In this document: positions 1-8,650 of the stretch, piece by piece
Layout of the letters: each line of letters begins with the position of its first letter
Numbering within the stretch: position 1 is the stretch's first letter
Source of the DNA: Lysobacter antibioticus HS124
GTDB lineage: Bacteria; Pseudomonadota; Gammaproteobacteria; Xanthomonadales; Xanthomonadaceae
NCBI RefSeq assembly: GCF_000336385.2
Contig: NZ_HG424513.1
Coordinates: 1-64,000 of the forward strand
Direction of reading: 5' to 3'
Length of the DNA: 64,000 bases
The notes under the pieces: model-generated
Seen by the model: the letters and a program-made list of their open reading frames with translations, nothing else
Database searches by the model: none
What the model was told of the DNA's origin: nothing
Program-made: the position numbers and the translations under genes

Positions 1-148
1 TCAAAAGCCACTATGGGACGAGGTTTTCGCCGGGCTGCTCCGCACAGGCCATCCTTGGCCTGGCTGCGCACGGCCCGCCTCCCTGCGGGCCGCCCTCCGG
101 GGCGTCAGGGCGTTCTCGCAAGTTCGATGCGGCGCCAAGCTATTCACG

Positions 149-216
<68 letters not shown>

Positions 217-462
217 AGGCGCTGCATCGCGGCGGGTGGGGGAAGAGCGGCGCAAGCCGGGAACAACGCACAGGTGCGCGCGGGCGTCGCGACCGAAGCC
301 CGGGCAACCGGTCGCTTCCGGCGGTGCCCGGATCGCCAGTCTGGCGGCCGGCGCGGCATTTCGCCTCTGCGGCAGCCGCGACTCGCGCCGCTCCTATCAA
401 AGCCATCCCAGTCCGGTCGCGTCGCCACGGGTCCGACCGTCCGTCGGCTGGTCCTTGAAAAC

Positions 463-480
463 TAATTAATCACTGAATTA
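463..480. promoter_or_regulatory. AT-rich partial palindrome, candidate TetR operator
   Basis: TAATTAATCACTGAATTA is an imperfect dyad (six of nine pairs match) in an AT-rich island of an otherwise very GC-rich region. It ends 10 bases before the start codon of the TetR-family gene at 491. TetR-family repressors usually bind such dyads in their own promoters, so autorepression of the efflux operon is a reasonable inference. No binding evidence exists here. Confidence 0.35.
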
Positions 481-490
481 AATATGGCGC

Positions 491-1171
491 ATGGACCCGT
501 CAGCCCCCAAGCCGCGCGGACGACCGCGCAAGACCGCCGCCGTGCGCCGCGCCCCCGGGCGGCCGGCGGCGGCGGACAATCCCGACCTGCGCGAGCGCCT
601 GCTCGACGCGGCGATCGCCTGTTACGCCCGCCAGGGCATCGCCGCGACCTCGTTGCGCGCGATCGCCGCCGAAGCCGGGGTCAACCCGGCGCTGCTGCAT
701 TACTACTTCGGCGACAAGGAGCAGCTGCAACAGGCGGTAGTCGGCGAGCGCCTGCTGCCGGTGTTCATGAGCCTGCGCGGAAGCGCGGCCGGCGAGGGCG
801 ACGTGTTCGACCTGATCGGCGGCTTCGTCGCCGGCATGGGCCGGATCGTCGCCGCGCATCCCTGGCTGCCGTCGCTGTGGGTGCGCGAAGTGCTGTGCGA
901 GGGCGGGGCGCTGCGCGAAAGCGTGCTGTTCCAGCAAATCGCGCCGGCCTTGCCGAAGATGATGGCGGCGCGCTTCGCCCAGGCCCAGGCCGAGGGCAAG
1001 ATCAACCCCGATCTCGACCCGCGCCTGCTGATGGTCAGCCTGATCGGCCTGACCCTGTTCCCGGCGGCGAGCGCGCCGATCTGGCGCCATCTGTTCGATG
1101 CCGACGATCTCGATCTGGACCGGCAACGCCGGCACGCATTGGCCCTGCTCGATCGCGGACTGCAACCATGA
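491..1171 (+). CDS. TetR/AcrR-family transcriptional regulator (CecR/YbiH-like context)
   Basis: A 226-residue TetR-type repressor. The N-terminal 30 residues are basic and proline-rich. The DNA-binding helix-turn-helix follows at about residues 35-80 (RERLLDAAIACYARQGIAAT, then the recognition helix ending HYYFGDKEQL). The remainder is the variable ligand-binding domain. The stop codon overlaps the start of the next gene (ATGA), so it is the first gene of a four-gene operon with a HlyD-type lipoprotein, an ABC ATPase and a permease. This is the arrangement of E. coli cecR-ybhGFSR, where the regulator controls an exporter linked to drug sensitivity. A role as local repressor of this exporter is inferred from context; the ligand is unknown. 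The AT-rich dyad just upstream is the likely operator. Confidence 0.88.
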   Translation: MDPSAPKPRGRPRKTAAVRRAPGRPAAADNPDLRERLLDAAIACYARQGIAATSLRAIAAEAGVNPALLHYYFGDKEQLQQAVVGERLLPVFMSLRGSAAGEGDVFDLIGGFVAGMGRIVAAHPWLPSLWVREVLCEGGALRESVLFQQIAPALPKMMAARFAQAQAEGKINPDLDPRLLMVSLIGLTLFPAASAPIWRHLFDADDLDLDRQRRHALALLDRGLQP

Positions 1172-2142
1172 CCACTCGCCCGATTTCCCGAACCGTCATG
1201 GCGCGCGTGTTGACCGCGTTGACCGTCTTGCTGATCGCCGGTTGCGGCGAGCGCGCGCCGCAGGCGCTGGGCACCCTGGAGTGGGACCGGGTCACGCTGC
1301 CGGCACCGGTCGCCGAGAAAGTGGTGCGGATCGATGTGCGCGAAGGCCAGCGCGTGCGCGCCGGCGCGCGCTTGCTGCAACTGGAAGCCGATCGCAGCCG
1401 GGCCCAGGCCGAGGCGGCGCAGGCGCAGGCGCAGCAATCGGCCGATGCGCTGGCCGAACTGGAGGCTGGCGCGCGCAGCGAAAGCATCGAACAAGCGCGC
1501 GCGAACGTCGCCGCGGCGCAGGCGCAGGCGCGCGACGCGGCAGCCTATTACGCGCGGGTGCAGCCGCTGGGCCGGCAGCGCCTGATCGCCGCGGCCGAGG
1601 TCGATCGTGCCCGCGCCGCCGCCGGCAATGCCCAGGCGCAGGTGCGCGTGGCGCAGGCGGCACTGCTCGAACTCGAGCACGGCACCCGCCGCGAACGCAT
1701 CGCCCAGGGCCGCGCGGCGCTCGCCGCCGCGCAGGCCCAGGCCGCGACGCAGGCGATCAGCCTGACCAAGCTCGAGGTGCTGGCGCCGCGCGACGGCGTG
1801 GTCGACAGCCTGCCGTACAAGCTCGGCGATCAGGCCCCGGTCGGCGCGCCGCTGGCGGTGATGCTGGTCGGCGAGCGTCCTTATGCGCGGGTCTACGTGC
1901 CCGAGACGATCCGCGCCGATGTCCGCGTCGGCGGCAATGCGCGGATCCGCATCGAAGGCCGCGAGCGCGCCTGGACCGGCCGCGTGCGGATGATCCGCAG
2001 CGAGCCCAGTTTCACGCCGTACTACGCGCTCACCGGCGAGGACGCGGCGCGCCTGAGCTATCTGGCCGAAGTGGAGTTCACCGAGGCCGATGCGGTCGCG
2101 CTGCCGGCCGGGCTGCCGGTGCGGGTCGAGTTCGCGCGATGA
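1168..2142 (+). CDS. HlyD-family periplasmic adaptor lipoprotein (YbhG-like)
   Basis: A 324-residue membrane-fusion (adaptor) protein that would link the ABC permease to an outer-membrane channel. A lipoprotein signal ends in the lipobox LIAGC (Cys26). The first half of the biotinyl-lipoyl domain follows (about 45-75). A long alanine/glutamine-rich helical hairpin spans about 75-205. The second lipoyl half has the typical phrase APRDGVVDSLPYKLGD, and a beta-barrel domain ends the protein. The start ATG overlaps the stop of the TetR gene and its own stop overlaps the ATPase gene, implying translational coupling. The substrate is not evident. The E. coli YbhG relative is anchored by an uncleaved helix, so the lipobox here is a difference worth noting. 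Confidence 0.87.
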   Translation: MTTRPISRTVMARVLTALTVLLIAGCGERAPQALGTLEWDRVTLPAPVAEKVVRIDVREGQRVRAGARLLQLEADRSRAQAEAAQAQAQQSADALAELEAGARSESIEQARANVAAAQAQARDAAAYYARVQPLGRQRLIAAAEVDRARAAAGNAQAQVRVAQAALLELEHGTRRERIAQGRAALAAAQAQAATQAISLTKLEVLAPRDGVVDSLPYKLGDQAPVGAPLAVMLVGERPYARVYVPETIRADVRVGGNARIRIEGRERAWTGRVRMIRSEPSFTPYYALTGEDAARLSYLAEVEFTEADAVALPAGLPVRVEFAR

Positions 2143-3110
2143 GCGCGCTGCCCGAAAGCGCTGCGTGGGTCATCCGCGCACGCGGCATGAGCAAACAGTT
2201 CGGCACGCTGCGCGCGGTCGACCGGGTCGACCTGAGCGTGCCTCGCGCCTGCGTGTACGGCTTCCTGGGCCCGAACGGCTCCGGCAAGTCGACCACCATC
2301 CGCATGCTGTGCGGCCTGTTGACTCCCAGCGAAGGCGAGATCGAAGTGCTGGGGCTGAAGATCCCGGCCCAGGCCGAGGCGTTGCGCCGGCGGATCGGCT
2401 ACATGACCCAGAAGTTCTCGCTGTTCGAAGACCTCAGCGTGCGCGAGAACCTGGAATTCCTGGCCGCGGTGCAGGAGTTGCCGCGCGAGCGCGCGCGCAA
2501 GCGCGTCGACGAGCTGATCGAGCAATACCACTTCGGCGACCGCCAGAAGCAACTCGCCGGCACCATGAGCGGGGGGCAGAAGCAACGCCTGGCCCTGGCC
2601 GGCGCCGTGATCCACGAGCCCGAGCTGCTGTTCCTCGACGAACCCACCAGCGCGGTCGATCCGGAATCGCGACGCGACTTCTGGGAGAAGCTGTTCGAGC
2701 TCGCCGACGCCGGCACCACCTTGCTGGTTTCGACCCATTACATGGACGAAGCCGAGCGCTGCCATCGCCTGGCCATTCTCGACCGCGGCGTGCTGGTCGC
2801 CGACGGCACCCCGGCCGAACTCGCCGGCCAGCTCGACGGCCGCGCGGTCGAAGTGCTGGCGGCGCAGCCGCGCAGGGCGCAGCGGGTGTTGGTCGATCTC
2901 GACGGCGTGCTCAGCGTGGCGCAGGTCGGCAATGCCCTGCGCGTGTTGCTGGCCGATGCGCGGGTCGGCGAACGCGTGCTGCGCGACGCCCTGCGCGCGG
3001 CCGGCCTGGAGGCCGAGGTCGGCCGGGCCAAACCCAATCTCGAAGACGTGTTCGTTTCGGCCACCCGCGGCCGCGAGCGGCGCGCGGCGGACGCGGAGAG
3101 CGGATCATGA
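2139..3110 (+). CDS. ABC transporter ATP-binding protein (ABC-2 type exporter)
   Basis: A 323-residue single nucleotide-binding-domain ATPase. Visible motifs are Walker A GPNGSGKST (44-52), a Q-loop at YMTQKFS, the signature MSGGQKQR, Walker B LLFLDEPTSAVD and the H-loop in STHYMDEAE. A C-terminal extension of about 90 residues is typical of ATPases that pair with ABC-2 permeases. The E. coli counterpart YbhF carries two such domains, whereas this protein has one. It overlaps both neighbours by four bases, so ATPase and permease should be made in step. It is predicted to act at the cytoplasmic face as a dimer. Confidence 0.92.
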   Translation: MSALPESAAWVIRARGMSKQFGTLRAVDRVDLSVPRACVYGFLGPNGSGKSTTIRMLCGLLTPSEGEIEVLGLKIPAQAEALRRRIGYMTQKFSLFEDLSVRENLEFLAAVQELPRERARKRVDELIEQYHFGDRQKQLAGTMSGGQKQRLALAGAVIHEPELLFLDEPTSAVDPESRRDFWEKLFELADAGTTLLVSTHYMDEAERCHRLAILDRGVLVADGTPAELAGQLDGRAVEVLAAQPRRAQRVLVDLDGVLSVAQVGNALRVLLADARVGERVLRDALRAAGLEAEVGRAKPNLEDVFVSATRGRERRAADAESGS

Positions 3111-4192
3111 ATCTGCGGCGGCTGTGGGCGATCGTGCTCAAGGAGGTCCGGCAATTGCGCCGCGACCGCATCACCCTGGCGATGATCGTGATGATTCCGG
3201 TCGGGCAGCTGGTGTTGTTCGGCTACGCGATCAACCTCAATCCGCGCGGGCTCACCGCGGCGGTCGCCGATCAGTCGGGCACCGCCGGCTCGCGCGCGGT
3301 GGTCATGGACATGGTCGCGACCGGGGTCATCCGGCCGGTGGCGACGGCCGGCACTCCCGAGCAGCTCATGGCGATGCTGCGTCGCGGCGAGATCAGCGTC
3401 GGCGTCAGCGTGCCGGCGGATTTCGAGCGGCGGCGCATCGACGGCCGCGAAGCGGTGCAGGTGCTGGTCGACGGCAGCGACACGGTGGTGCAGAGCGCGG
3501 CGGTGCAACTGGCGCAATTGCCGATCGACGGCGTGGCCGCGCCACGCAAGGCCGCGCCGATCGGCGTGGTGTCGTTCTACAACCCGGAGCGGCGCTCGCC
3601 GGTCAACATCGTGCCGGGCCTGATCGGCGTGATCCTGACCATGACCATGGTCATGTTCACCTCGGTGGCGATCGTGCGCGAGCGCGAGCGCGGCAACATG
3701 GAACTGCTGATCACCACCCCGGTCAGCCGCACCGAACTGATGGTCGGCAAGGTGTTGCCGTACGCGTTGATCGGGCTGATCCAGACCACGGTGGTGATCC
3801 TGCTCGGGCTGTGGCTGTTCCAGGTGCCGATCCGCGGCAGCGTGCTCGACGTCTACCTGGCGGCGATCCTGCTGATCCTGGCCAATCTGACCCTGGGCCT
3901 GATGATCTCGACCAAGGCCGCTTCGCAGTTCCAGGCCATGCAGATGACGGTGTTCATCCTGTTGCCGTCGATCCTGCTGTCGGGCTTCATGTTTCCCTAC
4001 GCGGGCATGCCGCGGGTCGCGCAGTGGTTGGCCGAAGTGCTGCCGATGACCCATTTCCTACGCTTGATCCGCGGGGTGATGCTGCGCGGCGCCAGCCTGT
4101 GGGAGCTGTGGCAGGACGTGCTCTACCTGGTCGGGTTCATCGCGACGATGATGAGCCTGGCGGTGGCGCGGTTCCGCAAGCGCCTGGACTGA
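3107..4192 (+). CDS. ABC-2 type permease (YbhS/YbhR-like)
   Basis: A 361-residue integral membrane protein of the ABC-2 family. It has one N-terminal transmembrane helix (about 22-42), a large periplasmic domain (about 43-170), and five C-terminal helices beginning at VPGLIGVILTMTMVMF. The conserved phrase REREXGXXEXLXXTPXS appears as RERERGNMELLITTPVS. Only one permease is encoded, while E. coli has two (YbhS and YbhR), so the exporter is presumably a homodimer. It is the last gene of the operon; the next gene starts 245 bases downstream. Confidence 0.9.
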   Translation: MNLRRLWAIVLKEVRQLRRDRITLAMIVMIPVGQLVLFGYAINLNPRGLTAAVADQSGTAGSRAVVMDMVATGVIRPVATAGTPEQLMAMLRRGEISVGVSVPADFERRRIDGREAVQVLVDGSDTVVQSAAVQLAQLPIDGVAAPRKAAPIGVVSFYNPERRSPVNIVPGLIGVILTMTMVMFTSVAIVRERERGNMELLITTPVSRTELMVGKVLPYALIGLIQTTVVILLGLWLFQVPIRGSVLDVYLAAILLILANLTLGLMISTKAASQFQAMQMTVFILLPSILLSGFMFPYAGMPRVAQWLAEVLPMTHFLRLIRGVMLRGASLWELWQDVLYLVGFIATMMSLAVARFRKRLD

Positions 4193-4437
4193 GCGTCGTC
4201 GCCGCGACCGCCGCGCGTGCGTCGTCGCGCGCTCGCCGAAAGCCGAGGTGCGCTGCCGCCCGCGCGGCGGCAAGCGACGATCACGCGGCGCCGATGACGA
4301 TTGTCACGGCCGCGTAATTCCGTGATTGTCAATCCGGATTTGGTTGTGTTTCCAATGGAAAACGCGTCGCCGATCAAATTCCGGCGCCGGCGTCGCCCCT
4401 AGCATCGCTGCCGAACAGCCAGCCTTGGGGGCCTGCA

Positions 4438-6264
4438 ATGAAATCGACACTTCTGCGCGCGGCGCGGATGGGCGCATCGTCGCGCCTGTTGCTAGCGCTG
4501 GGCATCTTCATCGCCTTGCGCGGCGTCACGCCGATGCCCGACCACTACGGGCCGTACCCCGGCGCGCCGGATGCGCTGCAACTGCGCAGCGACCGCGACG
4601 CGATCGGCGCTGCGCCTGCGGCGCGGTTCGCCGACATTCCAGCGACCGACGGCGAAGCCGCGCGCTTCCTCGCCCAGGCCACGTTCGGACCGACCCGCGA
4701 GGACATCGACCGGCTCAAGCAGATCGGCTACACCGCCTGGATCAACGAGCAGATCGGCTTCCCGGTGTCTTCGCAATTGACGTTCCTCAAGAACGCCAGG
4801 GCGCGCCGACCCGACGACTACAGCCGCGATTGGCGGCTGGACGCGTGGTTCGTCAACGCCGTCGGCGGCAAAGACCCGATCAAGCCGACCCAGATCGTGC
4901 ACCGCGATCAACTGCGCCAGCGGGTGGCGTTCGCGCTCAGCCAGATCATGGTGGTGTCCGATGCGACCTCCGATCCGCTGTATCACGCAACGTATGGGAT
5001 GACCCATTACTACGACACCTTGGCCCGCGATGCGTTCGGCAACTACCGCACCTTGCTCGAGGACGTGACGCTGCATCCGGTGATGGGCATCTATCTGTCG
5101 ATGCTGCAGAACCGGAAGCCCGATCCGGTCAACAACATCCGTCCCGACGAGAACTTCGCGCGCGAAGTGATGCAGTTGTTCAGCGTCGGCCTGGTCCAGC
5201 TCAATCAAGACGGAACGCCGCTGCTCGATGCGCAGCAGCAGCCCATCCCGACCTACGGCCAGGACACCGTCAGGGGGTTCGCCCACGTGTTCACCGGCTG
5301 GACCTTCAAGGGCTGCCAGGCCGAAGGCTCGTTCGACTGCTATTTCTACGACATCACCGCGCCGGCCTGGGTGTCGCCGATGGAGAACCATGCGGCGTAC
5401 CACGCCTCGGCGCAGGAGAAGCAGTTGCTGCTGTATCCCGGCGTGAGCCTGCCGGCCGGCAAGCTCGCCGCCGGCGGCAGCGGCCGTAGCGACCTGAGCG
5501 CGGCGCTGGACAATATCTTCAATCATCCCAACGTGGGGCCGTTCATCGGCAAGCAGTTGATCCAGCGGCTGGTGACCAGCAATCCCAGCCCGGCCTACGT
5601 CGGCCGCGTCGCGGCGGCGTTCAACGACAACGGCCAGGGCGTGCGCGGCGACCTGCGCGCGGTGGTCAGCGCGATTTTGCTCGATCCCGAAGCGCGCGAT
5701 CTGGCCGCGCAACCGGCGCATTTCGGCAAGGTGCGCGAGCCGATCCTGCGCCTGACCCATCTGTGGCGCGCGCTCAAGGGCAAGTCCAAGAGCGGGCACA
5801 CCGAGGAGTTCTGGAGCGTCGACAACTACCTCGGCCAGGTGCCGATGTATGCGCCGTCGGTGTTCAACTTCTTCAGCCCGCGCTACAGCCCCAACGGCGA
5901 GCCGCAGAGTCTGGGGCTGGTGGCGCCGGAACTGCAGTTGGCGACCGATTACATGATGCCGGCCAACGAAAGCTATCTGATGAGGAAGATTTTCGACGCC
6001 TACGTCGGCAATCCGGAAGGCATCGGCAACGACGAGGTGGCGATCGACCTCAGCGCGGAGGTCGCGGTTGCGCACGACATTCCCGCGTTGATCGCGCGTT
6101 ACGACGCGCTGTTCCTGTCGGGGCAGATGAGCGACCGGATGAAGCAAGTGCTGACCCAGCGGTTGACCGCCATGCCGGCCAATACCACCGCGGCCAAGCG
6201 CCTGCGGGTGCAGGAGGCGTTGTACCTGATCGTCAACTCGCCCGATTACATCGTGCAGAAGTAA
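4438..6264 (+). CDS. DUF1800 family protein
   Basis: A 608-residue protein of the DUF1800 family, which has no established biochemical function. The N-terminus has a hydrophobic segment (about 16-31, LLLALGIFIALRG) that may act as a signal anchor. The family domain begins near residue 70 (RFLAQATFGPTREDIDRLKQ) and contains the typical stretches RQRVAFALSQIMVVS, NFAREVMQLFSVGL and VFTGWTFKG. The family's usual partner, a DUF1501 protein, starts 23 bases downstream in the same direction, so the two form an operon. The pair is widespread in Xanthomonadales and planctomycetes. Extracytoplasmic location is inferred from the N-terminus and from the Tat-type signal of the partner. Confidence 0.85.
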   Translation: MKSTLLRAARMGASSRLLLALGIFIALRGVTPMPDHYGPYPGAPDALQLRSDRDAIGAAPAARFADIPATDGEAARFLAQATFGPTREDIDRLKQIGYTAWINEQIGFPVSSQLTFLKNARARRPDDYSRDWRLDAWFVNAVGGKDPIKPTQIVHRDQLRQRVAFALSQIMVVSDATSDPLYHATYGMTHYYDTLARDAFGNYRTLLEDVTLHPVMGIYLSMLQNRKPDPVNNIRPDENFAREVMQLFSVGLVQLNQDGTPLLDAQQQPIPTYGQDTVRGFAHVFTGWTFKGCQAEGSFDCYFYDITAPAWVSPMENHAAYHASAQEKQLLLYPGVSLPAGKLAAGGSGRSDLSAALDNIFNHPNVGPFIGKQLIQRLVTSNPSPAYVGRVAAAFNDNGQGVRGDLRAVVSAILLDPEARDLAAQPAHFGKVREPILRLTHLWRALKGKSKSGHTEEFWSVDNYLGQVPMYAPSVFNFFSPRYSPNGEPQSLGLVAPELQLATDYMMPANESYLMRKIFDAYVGNPEGIGNDEVAIDLSAEVAVAHDIPALIARYDALFLSGQMSDRMKQVLTQRLTAMPANTTAAKRLRVQEALYLIVNSPDYIVQK

Positions 6265-6287
6265 GCCGGAATACGGAGATAGCACCC

Positions 6288-7682
6288 ATGAAACGTCGGC
6301 AATTCCTGACCAACACGATCTGCGCCGCGCTCGGCGGCGCCGGCCTGTATTCCGCGCTCGGCAATCTGCGCTTGGCGCAGGCGGCCGCCAACGCTTACGG
6401 CCCGTCGCGCTTCGACGATTACAAGGCTCTGGTCTGCGTGTTCCTGTTCGGCGGAAACGATTCGTTGAACATGATCGTGCCGCGCGACGACGGCCACTAT
6501 CAACAGTACCGCGCCGCGCGCGCTACCTTGGCGGTCGAACAGGACCGGCTGCTGCCCCTGGTCGCGCGCGCCGGCGGCGGCGCTTCGGACGGCGCGGAGT
6601 ACGGCTTGCAGGCCTGCACCACCGAGGATGACCCGGTCGGCATGGGCGGCCTGCAAGGCTTGTTCAACAGCGGGCAAGCGGCGGTGCTGGGCAATGTCGG
6701 TACCCTGATCCGGCCGACCAGCAAGGCCGACTACCTCAATCAAAGGGTCGAATTGCCGCCGCAGCTGTTCTCGCACAACGATCAGCAACAGTATTGGCAG
6801 GGCTCGCGTACCGGCGAGGGCCGCGGTTTCGGTTGGGCCGGGCACATCGCCGACCTGCTGCGCGACGCCAATCCCGATGCCTTCATCCCGATGTCGGTGT
6901 CGTTGAACTTCGAAAGCATCCTGCAGCGCGCGAGCCAGTCCAGCCAGTACGTGATCGGCAACGACGGTCCGCGCCAGTTCAGCCGCTTCGAGTGGGACGA
7001 CGACAGCCGCCGCGCTTTTCTGGAGCTGATGGCGCCCGGCGCGCAGCCGCACGTGTTCGGGCGCAGTTACGCCGGCGCGTTCCGGCGCGCGCGCGAGAAC
7101 GCTTCGGCGGTGGCGATGGCGCTGGAGGCCTCCGCGCCGTTGCAGACCGCGTTTCCGGACACCGATCTGGGCAGCCAGTTGCGGATGGTGGCGCGGCTGA
7201 TCAAGGTGCGCGAGGTGCTGGGCTTGAAGCGGCAGGTGTTTTTCGTGTCGATGGGCGGATTCGACCACCACGACAGTCTGCTCGGCGATCAGCCCGGCTT
7301 GCTGGCGCGGCTGTCGCAGGCGATGACCGCGTTCCACGCGGCCACCGGCGAGCTCGGCGTGGCCGACAAGGTCACCGCGTTCACCGCCTCGGATTTCGGC
7401 CGCACCTTGTCCTCCAACGGCGACGGCTCAGATCACGGCTGGGGCGGGCATCACTTCATCGTCGGCGGCGCGGTGCGCGGCGGGCGATTCTTCGGCACCA
7501 TGCCGACCCTGATCAACGGCGGCGCCGACGACGCCGGCTGGGGCCAGATCATTCCGACCACCTCGGTAGACCAGTACGGGGCGACCTTGGCCCGGTGGTT
7601 CGGAGTGGGCGACAGTGAGCTGGATCTGATCTTCCCGAACTTGGGCAACTTCAACTCGCGCGATCTTGGATTCATGGCCTAG
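6288..7682 (+). CDS. DUF1501 family (alkaline-phosphatase-fold) Tat-exported protein
   Basis: A 464-residue DUF1501 protein, a family related to sulfatases and phosphatases. The N-terminus KRRQFLTNTICAALGGAG is a twin-arginine-type signal ending near LAQAAA, so folded export, perhaps with a metal cofactor, is likely. Family hallmarks are VCVFLFGGNDSLNMIVPRD (about 47-65), FFVSMGGFDHHDS, TASDFGRTLSSNGDGSDHGW and HHFIVGGAVRGG, which supply the conserved Asp and His residues thought to bind metal. The start is chosen because GGAG lies about ten bases upstream and it gives the Tat signal. Substrate and role are unknown, but the constant pairing with DUF1800 suggests joint action. Confidence 0.86.
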   Translation: MKRRQFLTNTICAALGGAGLYSALGNLRLAQAAANAYGPSRFDDYKALVCVFLFGGNDSLNMIVPRDDGHYQQYRAARATLAVEQDRLLPLVARAGGGASDGAEYGLQACTTEDDPVGMGGLQGLFNSGQAAVLGNVGTLIRPTSKADYLNQRVELPPQLFSHNDQQQYWQGSRTGEGRGFGWAGHIADLLRDANPDAFIPMSVSLNFESILQRASQSSQYVIGNDGPRQFSRFEWDDDSRRAFLELMAPGAQPHVFGRSYAGAFRRARENASAVAMALEASAPLQTAFPDTDLGSQLRMVARLIKVREVLGLKRQVFFVSMGGFDHHDSLLGDQPGLLARLSQAMTAFHAATGELGVADKVTAFTASDFGRTLSSNGDGSDHGWGGHHFIVGGAVRGGRFFGTMPTLINGGADDAGWGQIIPTTSVDQYGATLARWFGVGDSELDLIFPNLGNFNSRDLGFMA

Positions 7683-7874
7683 CCGGTCCGGCGCGCGCGC
7701 AGTCGCGCGCCGCGGATCTTTTCGGGTGCAAACGCTGGTAAGAGCGCGCTCCGCTTTGCTGCGGCGGAGCCGGGTATTCGCAGGCCAGGGCCGTCAGCGA
7801 TTTCGTTGCGGTCCATCATCCCGACGAAAGAGGAAATCCGCCGACTTCAAGCGTTCTCGCGCGAACGGCCCTGG

Positions 7875-7894
7875 ATTCCCGCTTTCGCGGGAAT
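7875..7894. repeat. REP-like palindrome ATTCCCGC-tttc-GCGGGAAT
   Basis: An 8-bp perfect inverted repeat with a four-base loop, flanked by GG and GACGGGC. The same motif (ATTCCCGCgaaaGCGGGAAT with CCAG and GACG flanks) is familiar from intergenic REP-type elements of Xanthomonadaceae and other proteobacteria. Only one copy is seen in this window. Confidence 0.6.
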
Positions 7895-8106
7895 GACGGG
7901 CTGTAGGCAAGGGCGCGACGATGTTGGAGGCGGCCAGGATCGCGACGTGGCTGTCAGACGCGCGACGAAAAGGCGGCCAGGGTGCGATGAAGGCCGATGG
8001 CGAGATAAGGGGGTAAGAGCGAGGCAGGAGGGAGATAAGCGGGAGTTGTGCAGCCTTCGCGACGCGACCCTCCACCGCTTTCGCGATTCCCCATCACGCT
8101 TTCAAC

Positions 8107-8130
8107 GAATCCCCAATCCCCAATCCCCGC
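8107..8130. repeat. GGGATT-family repeat, single arm
   Basis: AATCCCC is repeated in tandem (AATCCCCAATCCCCAATCCCC) one base before the stop codon of the GNAT gene. It matches the arms of the larger inverted-repeat elements elsewhere in the window, but no opposing arm was found nearby, so it looks like a partial copy. Confidence 0.7.
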
Positions 8131-8131
8131 C

Positions 8132-8629
8132 TCACAACGGCCGATACATCACGAACACATCCACCAGCCCCAGGCTGGCATGGCGGAACGCGCCGGGCAC
8201 GCGGCCGACGATCTCGAAGCCGTGCTTGAGCCACAGATTGACCGCGGCGGCGTTGCTGCTGACCACGTAGTTGAACTGCATCGCGGCGAAGCCGGCCTGG
8301 CTGGCCTGGGCCAGCGAGTGCGCGCACAGGGCGGCGCCGATGCCCTGGCCCCAATAGCGTTCGGCGACCATGTAGCTGGCGTTGGCGATGTGGTCGCCGC
8401 GGCCGGCGTAGTTGGGGCCGAGCTTGTAGCAACCCAGCACCTCGCCGTCGTCGCCCTCGGCGACGAAGCTGCGGTAGGGCGGGCTGGTCCACATCTCCCG
8501 CGCCCGCTCCATCGACAGTTCGGCGGGGTAGTTGTAGCTCTCGCCGCGGGCCAGCACCTCGCGGAAGATCGGCCAGACGCGTTCGAATTCGTCCGGGCCG
8601 ATTTCGCGGATGTTGAAGTCGCGATCCAT
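8132..8629 (-). CDS. GNAT-family N-acetyltransferase
   Basis: A 165-residue GNAT acyltransferase. The acetyl-CoA binding segment (motif A) is ERYWGQGIGAALCAHSLAQA at about 90-109. It is followed by the usual NxxAxxLWxKxGF element (NAAAVNLWLKHGFEIVG). The N-terminal phrase DFNIREIGPDEFERVWPIF is typical of stand-alone GNAT enzymes. It lies 21 bases downstream of miaB on the same strand and is probably cotranscribed. The substrate cannot be told from sequence; small-molecule amines or protein N-termini are both possible. Confidence 0.85.
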   Translation of the reverse strand: MDRDFNIREIGPDEFERVWPIFREVLARGESYNYPAELSMERAREMWTSPPYRSFVAEGDDGEVLGCYKLGPNYAGRGDHIANASYMVAERYWGQGIGAALCAHSLAQASQAGFAAMQFNYVVSSNAAAVNLWLKHGFEIVGRVPGAFRHASLGLVDVFVMYRPL

Positions 8630-8650
8630 GCGCAGGTCTCCGGATGCGGG

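Larger units (their letters stand above)
7683..8131. other. Intergenic region with repeat sequences
   Basis: No convincing gene lies in these 449 bases. They hold the short palindrome at 7875-7894, a single arm of the GGGATT-type repeat at 8107-8130 right beside the stop codon of the GNAT gene, and otherwise unremarkable sequence between two convergent transcription units. Confidence 0.6.
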
